From: Planctomycetaceae bacterium | GTDB taxonomy: Bacteria; Planctomycetota; Planctomycetia; Planctomycetales; Planctomycetaceae | DNA length: 5,906 nucleotides | Assembly (NCBI GenBank): GCA_003503535.1 | Contig: DOCI01000298.1 | Location: 9,174 to 15,079, forward strand | Direction of reading: 5' to 3' | In this document: positions 1 through 5,906 of the stretch, one piece after another | How the letters are laid out: each line of letters opens with the position of its first letter | Position numbering within the stretch: position 1 is the first letter of the stretch | The notes under the pieces: generated by a model | Databases searched by the model: none | Seen by the model: only the letters and a program-made list of their open reading frames with translations | Told to the model about the DNA's origin: nothing | Position numbers and translations under genes: made by a program

Positions 1-1482
1 AAAACGCTTGCCGAGCCAGGGTGTGGGTGACTGAATCCATTCGAACCCATCGTATTCGAGTAAAAGTTGGCGTTGACCATAAAGATTAACTCGCCCAGGG
101 GGTTGAATATCGAAAATCAATGAGTCGTCACCCGAGAGCCATTCAAAAAACATGTGCCTCACATCACGTGCCGGGGCGTTGCGTTTTTCGAGCGCCGTGC
201 CAATACAATGCAACAGTCCATCACGAGCACAGACGATTAAATAGAGCCCTTCACTTTGTGCCAGCTCTGCGTGACGGCGAACTGCGTCCTGATTTTGAAG
301 GTTGAACGGAGTTGGTTCCTGGAGATTGATTAGTCGCAGTAGGCGTGGATTAGCATCTCCAAGGGCATCCATGGCGGCTCCCGACAATAATGCTACGCGG
401 CAATTGAATGGATTTCCTTCGAGAGTCCAGGTTGCCAATCGCCGGGAAAGTCGTGCGACTCCGATGGAATGCTGGATCTCAATTGGCAATAAGGTACGAC
501 CATGACGACGTGGCTGGCTTGAGCAGCAAAAAGCATCCCAGGCTGCGTTTGTGAAAAGCGTGCCAATCTTCCGGCTCCCGAATTCCTGCCGATACCAGTG
601 CTGATAATTATCTTGATAGGGGCGCTTGCTAAGGTCAGTCCATGTGCTAGTTACTCGTCTTTTTGTGGATAGAGTGAAGGGAGTCTGGGAATCTCCAGAC
701 CTCGTATGAAAACCAAATAGATCGCATCCCAGGCAACTTAGTAGGTATTGACGAACCCAGTCATAGCCGTCCTCAGATCGAAAGTTGTCAGGGTTTTCGG
801 GGTCTATTAAATGATGACAACGGTCAGAATCAGTATAGGTTTCTACCTTGAATGGCCAGTCAGTATTGTGTTCAGTGCTCTTGGTATCGAGTTCTCCACC
901 GACAAAAAAGACAGCATTGCCCCTGTGCCCTGCCATACACGCAAGCCTGACCAGTTGCAGCAAATTAATCTGTACATTCGAGAAATTTTTTTTCCCTTTC
1001 ACAAAACTGCTGCGAACCATTTCGACATGGTCCACAACCAGTTCTGGTGGAATCAATTCCGAAACCATCGAAAATGCGTTGATACAATTGAAGATTGCTG
1101 CCTGGTCAATCGAAGACCGGTCAATCAGCGACCGGTCAATCAGCGACTTGAATTCGCCCAACAATTGTTGAGGAAGTATGGCTACCAGAAGTTTACAGGC
1201 AGGTGCATGCGGGTTAGCCAATTCACGCACGCATTGGTCCAGCGGCGACGGATCATCCGCGTCATTGTACAGCCATTCGATTCTGCCAGCGGTGGGTTTG
1301 CCATTTTCAATTGAAGGATCAGCATATGTCGCTGGAATAAAACCAACCGAGTCAGGCTGCGGGAAGTAACACTTTAATGTCTGTCGGACCACCTCTCCCA
1401 GATGAGATGCTTTTTCCGAACTGTGGCTGGTCAAATCAATGAGCCAGCAATGGCTTGAGGATTCAAGGGAAGTCATGCTCAT
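1..1482 (-). CDS. Large uncharacterised protein, 3'-truncated by window edge; possible degenerate DAC-like (DisA_N-like) sensor domain near residues 395-480
   Basis: Minus-frame triplets from 1482 to base 1 contain no stop, giving at least 494 codons; the C-terminus lies left of the window. The first ATG is at 1482, with an in-frame stop at 1504-1506 and only a weak purine stretch upstream (AGAGACGG); residue 3 (ATG at 1476) is an alternative start. I do not recognise the whole protein. Residues 1-110 look alpha/beta and 120-200 helical, with SLIDR/SLIDR/SSIDQ repeats at 114-127. Residues 412-475 can be laid on the diadenylate cyclase core: a hydrophobic strand after EG (where DGA would be), an RH pair at 442-443 (where the GTRHR motif sits), then DDSLIFDI and a G-V strand (where DSL..VSEE.G.VSV sits). 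The catalytic DGA and SEE are absent, so it would be a non-enzymatic nucleotide-sensing or structural relative. That assignment is motif inference from memory; the ORF itself is certain. It lies 50 bases downstream of the 330-aa gene, probably in the same operon. Confidence 0.85.
   Translation of the reverse strand, partial: MSMTSLESSSHCWLIDLTSHSSEKASHLGEVVRQTLKCYFPQPDSVGFIPATYADPSIENGKPTAGRIEWLYNDADDPSPLDQCVRELANPHAPACKLLVAILPQQLLGEFKSLIDRSLIDRSSIDQAAIFNCINAFSMVSELIPPELVVDHVEMVRSSFVKGKKNFSNVQINLLQLVRLACMAGHRGNAVFFVGGELDTKSTEHNTDWPFKVETYTDSDRCHHLIDPENPDNFRSEDGYDWVRQYLLSCLGCDLFGFHTRSGDSQTPFTLSTKRRVTSTWTDLSKRPYQDNYQHWYRQEFGSRKIGTLFTNAAWDAFCCSSQPRRHGRTLLPIEIQHSIGVARLSRRLATWTLEGNPFNCRVALLSGAAMDALGDANPRLLRLINLQEPTPFNLQNQDAVRRHAELAQSEGLYLIVCARDGLLHCIGTALEKRNAPARDVRHMFFEWLSGDDSLIFDIQPPGRVNLYGQRQLLLEYDGFEWIQSPTPWLGKRF
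1102..1146 (-). repeat. In-frame 15-bp tandem repeat, three units
   Basis: On the plus strand, 1117-1131 and 1132-1146 are identical 15-mers (ccggtcaatcagcga), and 1102-1116 is a diverged copy (ctggtcaatcgaaga). The unit is five codons, so on the coding strand it yields SLIDR, SLIDR and SSIDQ without disturbing the frame of the large gene. The exact identity of two copies suggests a recent slippage duplication; the third copy is older or under selection. Confidence 0.9.
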
Positions 1483-1532
1483 TGAGAAACCGTCTCTATG
1501 GATTTACATACTGAAAGCTGCTCCATCAATAA

Positions 1533-2525
1533 CTAACTGGCATCCTGTTGCTTAATGATAAAGTAAGACCTACCACTATCGCTACCCCCTGGCGATGGGA
1601 AATACTCCAGATATTCGAGCTTATTCTTTAACGGCTCTTGGGAAAATCCTTTATTCAGGACGTCTTCAATATTACTCAGTATTGTTTCCGATGAAATTTT
1701 TACACTACAGAAGATACTAATTCTCAGGAGTTGGCCATCCTCCGATCCTGGCTCGACTTTGATATAACCTTCTTCATTGTCGCTCTCTTCCACAATTCTC
1801 ATAGAGTCCCAGACGATTGAGAAAAGTTCGTCCCAGTCAAAGGGACTTTTTTGCAAACGCTCGATTTCTGGACGCATACCAACTGGAAGCCATCGCTGAG
1901 TTGGACTGCCTTGAGAATGACTTGACTCAGTTGCCTTAGGAAAGTGATAGCGGATCAGAAACTGAGTCAATTCAGCTGTCATAACGCTGGACCAGCAGCT
2001 AATCGATTCCGGTCGTTTCGAGTGTTTATCTTTGGCGTTTAAGACACCAAGGATTGACTCCATATGTAATACGAGGTTCTCAAGATTCCAGTTGGAACTT
2101 GAGGTAATTCCGTTCGTCTGCTCAATCAGTTTCGAAAACTGTTTAATGACTTGCGTCACTAAGTCAGACTTTGCGAATTCGTCTATTTCTATTTTGGTCT
2201 CGTTATTTTCGATCTCGTTTGTCAACGAGCGACAAGCCTCCTCGATTTGTGAAGGCAACGCAGTGACACTCAAGAAGTCCTCGCTTCCAAAATTAATCTT
2301 TCGTTTGGCCGATTCGAGATAGTCAAGTATCGGCCCATCTGGATCATCAGCAGTCGAAAGCATGACAAGAATCTGCGGAGGGTCCTCTGGGAGTTTTACG
2401 TCGTTCGACGGCACGGCCTCGAAACGCTTGTCTGCCTTGAGTGGATTCTTGTCATTATCCCCGATCCATAATGCGATCAAGTAAACCTGTTTGGTTTCAG
2501 GATGAAATTTAAACAATTGCAACAC
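1533..2525 (-). CDS. Uncharacterised acidic 330-aa protein; C-terminus resembles a degenerate GHKL/histidine-kinase ATPase domain
   Basis: A complete ORF starting at GTG (2523-2525), with an in-frame stop (2544-2546) shortly upstream and no ATG between. A GTGGA stretch about 6 bases before the start is a modest ribosome binding site. The protein is acidic and soluble, with no signal peptide or membrane segment. Residues 1-100 alternate predicted strands and helices; 110-190 look helical. Residues 232-326 follow the order of a HATPase_c domain: a helix where the N-box would be (DELFSIVWDSM), two strands (YIKVE, QLLRISI), a segment in place of the G1 box, then GGSDSGRSYFIIK where kinases have GTGLGL..VK. 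The N-box Asn and the DxGxG motif are missing, so ATP binding is doubtful. This resemblance is inference; otherwise I do not recognise the protein. It sits between the 277-aa gene (146-base gap) and the large gene (50-base gap). Confidence 0.85.
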   Translation of the reverse strand: MLQLFKFHPETKQVYLIALWIGDNDKNPLKADKRFEAVPSNDVKLPEDPPQILVMLSTADDPDGPILDYLESAKRKINFGSEDFLSVTALPSQIEEACRSLTNEIENNETKIEIDEFAKSDLVTQVIKQFSKLIEQTNGITSSSNWNLENLVLHMESILGVLNAKDKHSKRPESISCWSSVMTAELTQFLIRYHFPKATESSHSQGSPTQRWLPVGMRPEIERLQKSPFDWDELFSIVWDSMRIVEESDNEEGYIKVEPGSEDGQLLRISIFCSVKISSETILSNIEDVLNKGFSQEPLKNKLEYLEYFPSPGGSDSGRSYFIIKQQDAS

Positions 2526-2631
2526 AGTAAATCCACATTTCGTCTAGATTATGAGCGAAAAATCCAGGCCGATCCATGGCACATACATGCTGAGTTGAGA
2601 AGCTGCGAGTGAGAGATGATTGGCGACAAAC

Positions 2632-2660
2632 GACGTCAAATCTGAAACCAGATTGTCGTC
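2632..2660 (-). other. Stem-loop in the spacer between the 277-aa and 330-aa genes
   Basis: Read on the minus strand, GACGACAATCTG and CAGATTTGACGTC pair around a GTTT loop: 6 bp next to the loop, a one-base bulge, 1 bp, an A-A mismatch, then 4 bp. It begins 11 bases after the stop of the 277-aa gene. The following bases (GTTTGTCGCC) hold no U-run, so it is not a standard Rho-independent terminator; an mRNA 3'-end stabiliser or weak attenuator is possible. The rest of the 146-base spacer shows only a weak promoter-like pair upstream of the next gene: CATAAT at 2548-2553, 17 bases from TGGATC at 2571-2576. Confidence 0.5.
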
Positions 2661-2671
2661 AATATTCTGAT

Positions 2672-3505
2672 CTACGCGGCGGTCTTGGCATCCTGAGGAA
2701 ATAGAATTTCTGATTCCTGTGCGAGGTCTAATCGACGCTTGACACTTGCCCGATAGTGATTTGGGCCCGCCATGTTGGCGACCATCTGCAAATGAAGGTT
2801 CTTAAATTCCTCTTGTTCATGTGATCCCCAAAGAGAAGGCCGAACGCAGCAGATGAAATAGCCGACTAGATAGAGTTTCCGGGAAGCCATGCATTTTCTA
2901 GTCAATATATTGGTTTCCTGTGAATTAGATTTCTCTCGTGCCAAATCACTCATTTCGTGGAAACACTTCTCCAGAAAAGCTTTCAATTTGCCCTCGTCAA
3001 AGGAATCCGTTTCATTGGCAAGAGTAGCAGAAGGGACTGACAACTTTGACTTTCCGAGAAATCCTGAATGATTTATCCAGATTTGGAGGCCTGCCACTGC
3101 TCTACGAAGTGAGCTTGCCCCTTGGCTCAGCGTTTCAGTGGAACTGACGTCATGTCGAGGCATCATTTGGAATATCGCATCCCCCATTGAGATGTTGATT
3201 TCATTCAACAAACCAAGACGCCAATCCGGCGAGTCTGCTTCAGGGGAACTGGCCAGTTTATCGATGGCAGAATTTAAGGGGGTGATCGTCTTGTGCAACA
3301 GATCAAGATTTTTTCTCCAATCTTTAACTGCTTCAGGGCTGGGAGCAAACTCCCCCCTAAGTGAGTTAGAATACTGCTGAGCAGTCTTAAACAATTTGGC
3401 CACGTACTTGTCACAGATTGCGAGCGTGACCGTGGGGGTTTCGGGTTTATTGAGAGAGTTCATTTGTGCCACCTTGGATTGTTCCGTCGTCAGGTTTGTG
3501 CTCAT
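2672..3505 (-). CDS. Uncharacterised helical 277-aa protein, first gene of the three-gene set
   Basis: A complete ORF from ATG 3505 to the stop at 2672. A second in-frame ATG at 3463 (residue 15) is preceded at 5 bases by AAGGTGG (plus 3469-3475), far better than anything before the first ATG, so the true product may be 263 aa. The sequence looks mostly alpha-helical and soluble: helices around 30-50, 58-87, 96-113, 125-145 and 172-195, then a basic, hydrophobic stretch (203-223, with two adjacent Cys at 219-220), ending in a charged tail. No signal peptide, catalytic motif, nucleotide-binding loop or DNA-binding fold is evident, and I do not recognise the family. Its position at the head of a same-strand gene set suggests a partner or adaptor for the two downstream proteins; that is inference from context only. 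Confidence 0.8.
   Translation of the reverse strand: MSTNLTTEQSKVAQMNSLNKPETPTVTLAICDKYVAKLFKTAQQYSNSLRGEFAPSPEAVKDWRKNLDLLHKTITPLNSAIDKLASSPEADSPDWRLGLLNEINISMGDAIFQMMPRHDVSSTETLSQGASSLRRAVAGLQIWINHSGFLGKSKLSVPSATLANETDSFDEGKLKAFLEKCFHEMSDLAREKSNSQETNILTRKCMASRKLYLVGYFICCVRPSLWGSHEQEEFKNLHLQMVANMAGPNHYRASVKRRLDLAQESEILFPQDAKTAA
3469..3475 (-). promoter_or_regulatory. Strong Shine-Dalgarno favouring the internal start at 3463
   Basis: The minus strand reads AAGGTGG, 5 bases before the ATG at 3461-3463. The annotated upstream ATG at 3503-3505 has only GCGAG abutting it. This supports initiation at residue 15 of the 277-aa ORF. Confidence 0.5.
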
Positions 3506-3523
3506 CTCGCTAGATTGTCTTTC

Positions 3524-3757
3524 TCATTTAAGCCATCTGAATGTGCAAGGGTTCTCACAAACAGTGGTCGCATTTCTTGTCGCATAATTGATGTAGTATA
3601 CTAACGATACTAATCCCAGCGAGCAACAATCAAAACGGGGGACATAACCGCAAAATATAAATTGCCTTAAAGCAACTAAAAGCAATTTCTGAGCCATGCG
3701 ACGAGTAATGAGAGGTAAAATTAGAACTGCTATTACCTTTACGACGAATGTTCCCAT
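3524..3757 (-). CDS. Doubtful small hydrophobic ORF (77 aa) just upstream of the 277-aa gene
   Basis: An ATG-started ORF with GGA about 5 bases upstream and a TGA stop 18 bases before the next gene's ATG. Residues 4-17 form a short hydrophobic run (FVVKVIAVLILPLI), followed by RR and a second hydrophobic segment, so the peptide could sit in a membrane. Against it: short length, low-complexity hydrophobic composition typical of A+T-rich noncoding sequence, four scattered cysteines, no recognisable family, and a candidate promoter lying inside it. If real, it would be the leading gene of the downstream operon. Confidence 0.2.
   Translation of the reverse strand: MGTFVVKVIAVLILPLITRRMAQKLLLVALRQFIFCGYVPRFDCCSLGLVSLVYYINYATRNATTVCENPCTFRWLK
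3595..3626 (-). promoter_or_regulatory. Possible sigma70-type promoter for the three-gene set
   Basis: The minus strand holds TATACT (plus 3595-3600), one base from the -10 consensus. The best upstream hexamer, TTGCTC (plus 3621-3626), lies 20 bases away, longer than the usual 16-18. Transcription would start near 3588 and leave a leader of about 80 bases before ATG 3505. The -10 is good and the -35 weak. Confidence 0.25.
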
Positions 3758-4070
3758 CGCGTCCAGCCCAAACTCTTCAGGGAAGAACTTACAAATTTCA
3801 AAACGAGCTATTTACTCAACACGTATCGTGACATTCGCATATGAGCAAGTGAAGTATTGATTGTTGGTCAACCAAGCTGAGTGGCTGACTCTCAGTTTCT
3901 GGCTGTGTCAAAACAAAGATGCCATGCCTGTTAGAAAGAAGTGATCCAAATTTTTACCCATTATTTACGAACATCGGATCATCGAGGGATTCGGTTCTCT
4001 TTGGTATAGACCGCGTGGCAGTGTCTCAGAAGTTACCGAAAAATAGCCTGTTCGGCAAGAAATGGCATCG

Positions 4071-4087
4071 CCCCGAGAGGAACGGGG
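4071..4087. other. GC-rich hairpin CCCCG/CGGGG
   Basis: CCCCG at 4071-4075 pairs with CGGGG at 4083-4087 around a 7-base loop. It belongs to the G+C-rich patch that also holds the hairpin at 4159-4171. No U-tract follows on either strand, so it is not an obvious terminator. Confidence 0.45.
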
Positions 4088-4158
4088 TACGCCGCACGTG
4101 TAGGACCGATACAGTTAGGCCGGTGAATCGGGAGCGTGACGGTCGCTTCCAGAGTGTT

Positions 4159-4171
4159 GGAGGGGCCCTCC
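4159..4171. other. GC-rich hairpin GGAGG/CCTCC
   Basis: GGAGG at 4159-4163 and CCTCC at 4167-4171 flank GGC, forming a tight stem. The nearby AGCG/CGCT pair (about 4132-4146) adds a further short stem. The clustering suggests a structured RNA relic rather than coding sequence. Confidence 0.4.
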
Positions 4172-4202
4172 CCGGAAAGGACTTGAAACTACTACCCAAT
4201 GG

Positions 4203-4682
4203 TTAACAGGACGACGACGATATCAAGGAATTCTTACCGTCTGCTGATGTGGGTGCCTGTAGTCGTTGAACTATACGGTCAGGAGTTGCAGCGATTGACT
4301 CATTAAGAAGTATTGACCAACTCTCACTGACATCATTCGCAAGTTCCCCTGTCACCAAAACGAGTAGGTCTTGATCCTTACGAAATACTTTTGATTCAAG
4401 CTGAAACTCTTCCTCCCATATCGCTTCGACAAAATGTGAAGGGAAACCACTACTCGTTACTTGACGATCACGTTTTATGGATATCTCTGCTACATGTTCC
4501 ACGCCTGCAGATACCATCGAAATTGCAAGATCATCAAGCAGTCTACCAGTGTCCCGGACTTGCCAAGCCACTTGTGTCACATATCCAAATTCAACCCCAA
4601 AACGTGCATGACCGGACAGCATATCTACTAGGAAACGTGCAGCAACATGATCCTCATAATTGAATCCTTCACCACCGGTCAA
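4203..4682 (-). pseudogene. 5' fragment of a PD-(D/E)xK-like nuclease-domain gene (usually the head of a large NTPase conflict protein)
   Basis: A 159-codon ORF from TTG 4682 to TAA 4203. From memory, the opening GGEGFNYEDHVAARFL, then QVRDTGRLLDDL, then ISIK and TSSGFPSHFV match a widespread N-terminal nuclease-like domain fused to large ATPase/NACHT-type proteins, often over 1000 aa. Candidate active-site residues are E10, D50/D51 and K70 in an SxK motif; Ser in place of the usual acid fits my recollection of this family, so it need not be a loss. The fold continues normally to about residue 140, then degrades into K-N-S-L-I-S-S-S-S-C and a stop, with no downstream ATPase on any frame. At the 5' end the putative IS terminus lies 9 bases before the TTG, so the native start was probably cut off. 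It is therefore truncated at both ends and probably inactive. A functional stand-alone 159-aa domain is the less likely alternative. Confidence 0.6.
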
Positions 4683-4691
4683 GGATACAGG

Positions 4692-4711
4692 CAGGGCAAT
4701 CGCATGAGATT
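4692..4711. repeat. Candidate terminal inverted repeat of the ISAs1 element
   Basis: The sequence begins CAGGGCAATCGCAT and reaches the transposase stop codon (4710-4712), as is common for this compact family. Its partner is outside the window, so the exact length and boundary are unproven. Confidence 0.5.
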
Positions 4712-5840
4712 ATGCCTGATTTCCTGTCAAATATCGCAATAAGTTCTCCGAATTCCAGCTCGCGGTGAGTCGTTTCGAGCGGATGCTCATTTTTTCGTCG
4801 GTGTATCTCTTCAATATTGTCAGTGCTAATCGGCGGAAGATCGCTGCGTTCGCAGCACCCTCGCCTTTACGGATTCGGCTTGTATCTTCTGCAAAAGTGA
4901 CGTCCAATGACCAATGCATCTGGTTCTCAATCTTCCAGTGGTCCCGAACGTGCTTAGCCAGGGTTCGCACTTTGGGCGGCAGGCTGGAGATGAAGTAGAT
5001 CAACTCCTGCGACGTCTTCCCGTTGACCGTTCGTTCGCGGTATACCATCCCGATCGATTTCACATCGACCCACCCGAGTTGTTTCACTTCGGCTGGGGCT
5101 GGAAAGACGGTGTAGCGTCGATATTCGTCCTGACCTCCGTTTGATTCCCGTGTCGTATGACGCCGAACTTTGGGATGCTGAAAGTCGTTCACAGAAAGCT
5201 CCTCAAACTTCTGATTGATGATCTCATACAACTTCGGTTGATTCCCCTTGACGGTCATCACGTAGTCCGCGTTTTTGCCACGCAACTGCCGGGCTACCGA
5301 CTTGTTTGTATGAGCCGCATCGACAGTCACAACGGCTCCCGATAGCTCCAGTAGTTCAATCAACTTCGGCATCGCAGTCTTCTCGTTCGTGCCTTCCTCG
5401 ACCGGTAACTGTCCCAGGCACAAATGCAGATCACCCGCCCAGGCCGTCACAACATTTAAAGCTCCCTTGCCAGCAACTTTGTCAAAACTCCGTCTGAGAA
5501 CTTTGCCATCCAGATGCACGCCCTGGCCGGCGAGATCACTTTGCAGGGAATCAACCCACTTGATCAAGCATTCCGAGAATGCGACCGGATCGAGTCGTGA
5601 AAACACTCGACTGAAGGTGTCGTGTGAGGGAACTCCGTTTTTGAGCGAAACATATTTCTTGAGGAACTTGAGATGATTGCGAGCATAGATTTCAATCTCC
5701 GTCCAGTGATCGCAATTGGCGACCGCCCCGCAGAGAGCCAGGAAAATCATATCGCTGAGCGAATGGGTAACTTTGTAGTCCTCTCGTGGATCAGACAGGT
5801 CTTCAAAGAAAAGTAAAAATGACAACGGATTGGAAAACAT
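4710..5840 (-). CDS. ISAs1-family DDE transposase
   Basis: Catalyses DNA cut-and-paste movement of its own element. The chosen start is ATG 5838-5840 (MFSNPLSFLLFFEDLSDPRED), preceded by GAGGT about 8 bases upstream, giving 376 aa, the normal length for this family; the frame stays open upstream to the window edge, but those 22 residues look unrelated. The sequence aligns throughout with the E. coli H-repeat proteins (YhhI/YdcC type): N-terminal DPR..., HSLSD, LCG and GVPSHDTFSRV, then the catalytic core. The DDE triad is visible as D111 (HLDGK), D174 (VTVDAAHT) and E305 (HWKIENQMHW), with the following LDV.F.ED at about 312-319. No frameshift or internal stop is seen, so it appears functional. 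It is cotranscribed with nothing obvious and points toward the nuclease fragment it has interrupted. Confidence 0.95.
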   Translation of the reverse strand: MFSNPLSFLLFFEDLSDPREDYKVTHSLSDMIFLALCGAVANCDHWTEIEIYARNHLKFLKKYVSLKNGVPSHDTFSRVFSRLDPVAFSECLIKWVDSLQSDLAGQGVHLDGKVLRRSFDKVAGKGALNVVTAWAGDLHLCLGQLPVEEGTNEKTAMPKLIELLELSGAVVTVDAAHTNKSVARQLRGKNADYVMTVKGNQPKLYEIINQKFEELSVNDFQHPKVRRHTTRESNGGQDEYRRYTVFPAPAEVKQLGWVDVKSIGMVYRERTVNGKTSQELIYFISSLPPKVRTLAKHVRDHWKIENQMHWSLDVTFAEDTSRIRKGEGAANAAIFRRLALTILKRYTDEKMSIRSKRLTASWNSENLLRYLTGNQA

Positions 5841-5881
5841 TGCAAATACCTCGGTCGAAGTTGCAAAAGTCCCTGCGCATA

Positions 5882-5894
5882 ACGAGACCCTCGT
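5882..5894. other. Short hairpin upstream of the transposase start
   Basis: ACGAG (5882-5886) and CTCGT (5890-5894) pair around ACC, 42-54 bases upstream of the transposase ATG. It may be an incidental or IS-internal structure limiting read-in transcription; no function is shown. Confidence 0.3.
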
Positions 5895-5906
5895 GGCCTC
5901 AAACAC

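Larger units (their letters stand above)
3758..4202. other. Unassigned 445-base segment without a convincing gene
   Basis: No ORF here resembles a protein. The left part (about 3780-4060) is A+T-rich; the right part (about 4065-4180) is clearly G+C-richer and carries hairpins. The right end abuts the point where the nuclease-like reading frame stops, so this segment may have replaced the rest of that gene. It could be a remnant of a mobile element or retroelement leader, but nothing seen proves this. Confidence 0.4.
4692..5906 (-). mobile_element. ISAs1-family insertion sequence, one end outside the window
   Basis: The element contains an intact ISAs1-type transposase. Its transposase-3' terminus is placed at 4692, where the plus strand reads CAGGGCAATCGCATGAGATT immediately beyond the transposase stop; a CAGGGC start suits ISAs1 termini as I recall them. 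No matching inverted copy is found before 5906, so the other end lies just right of the window. ISAs1 elements usually make 8-10 base target duplications; here the left copy would be within 4682-4691. Confidence 0.8.

Noticed and set aside
120..505. Two short plus-strand ORFs
   Set aside because: Antisense to the left-edge gene, which is open in every triplet here.
811..1314. Plus-strand 167-codon ORF
   Set aside because: Mirrors the long open minus-strand gene, has repeat-derived low complexity (RPVNQRPVNQR) and no protein-like features.
2032..2322. Plus-strand 96-codon ORF
   Set aside because: Fully antisense to the 330-aa gene; shadow composition.
3861..3895. Small inverted repeats (TTGGT/ACCAA, CTGAG/CTCAG) as operator sites
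   Set aside because: Five-base stems with loops of 2 and 9 are expected by chance in several hundred bases and lie far from a convincing promoter.
4090..4105. GTGCG on the minus strand as a group II intron 5' end
   Set aside because: Five bases alone occur by chance; no domain V, no maturase and no 3' AY end could be identified.
3919..4206. Plus-strand 95-codon ORF over the G+C-rich patch
   Set aside because: Arg-rich random-looking product across hairpins, no recognisable domain and no clear ribosome site; better seen as noncoding or relic sequence.
5841..5906. 22-residue N-terminal extension of the transposase frame
   Set aside because: ISAs1 transposases begin around the MFSNPL position, which also has a GAGGT ribosome site; the extension is simply open upstream sequence.
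1..5906. CRISPR array, tRNA or rRNA
   Set aside because: No regularly spaced repeats beyond the 15-bp tandem, and no tRNA-like or rRNA-like segments recognised on either strand.

Overview
The window is a lineage-specific (accessory) stretch in which every gene I can support lies on the minus strand. Moderate G+C, mostly weak ribosome binding sites, long uncharacterised proteins, an ISAs1-family element and the head of a large nuclease-NTPase-type conflict protein together suggest a planctomycete or a similar environmental bacterium. That is inference; there is no rRNA or housekeeping gene to settle it.

Reading with transcription, from right to left: (1) 4692-5906 is most of an ISAs1-family insertion sequence with an intact DDE transposase; its far end lies beyond the window. 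(2) 4203-4682 is a stranded 5' fragment of a nuclease-like gene, cut by the IS next to its start and lost after about 140-160 codons. (3) 3506-4202 is about 700 bases with no convincing gene. It contains a G+C-rich, hairpin-bearing patch beside the gene break, a doubtful 77-codon hydrophobic ORF and a possible promoter. (4) 3505 down to the left edge holds three consecutive genes of unknown function: a 277-aa helical protein, a 330-aa acidic protein, and a protein of at least 494 aa that runs off the window.

The three-gene set is the part most worth pursuing. The third gene is open from 1482 to base 1 without a stop. Near the window edge it carries a pattern resembling a degenerate diadenylate-cyclase (DisA_N/DAC-like) domain that has lost its catalytic residues. 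The second protein ends in a stretch resembling a decayed GHKL/histidine-kinase ATPase domain. If both readings hold, the operon would encode sensor or scaffold proteins built from dead signalling-enzyme folds, next to the remains of another conflict gene. No toxin, nuclease or membrane effector is visible in the three genes as seen; an effector could lie left of the window. The co-functioning of the three genes is inferred only from order, strand and spacing.
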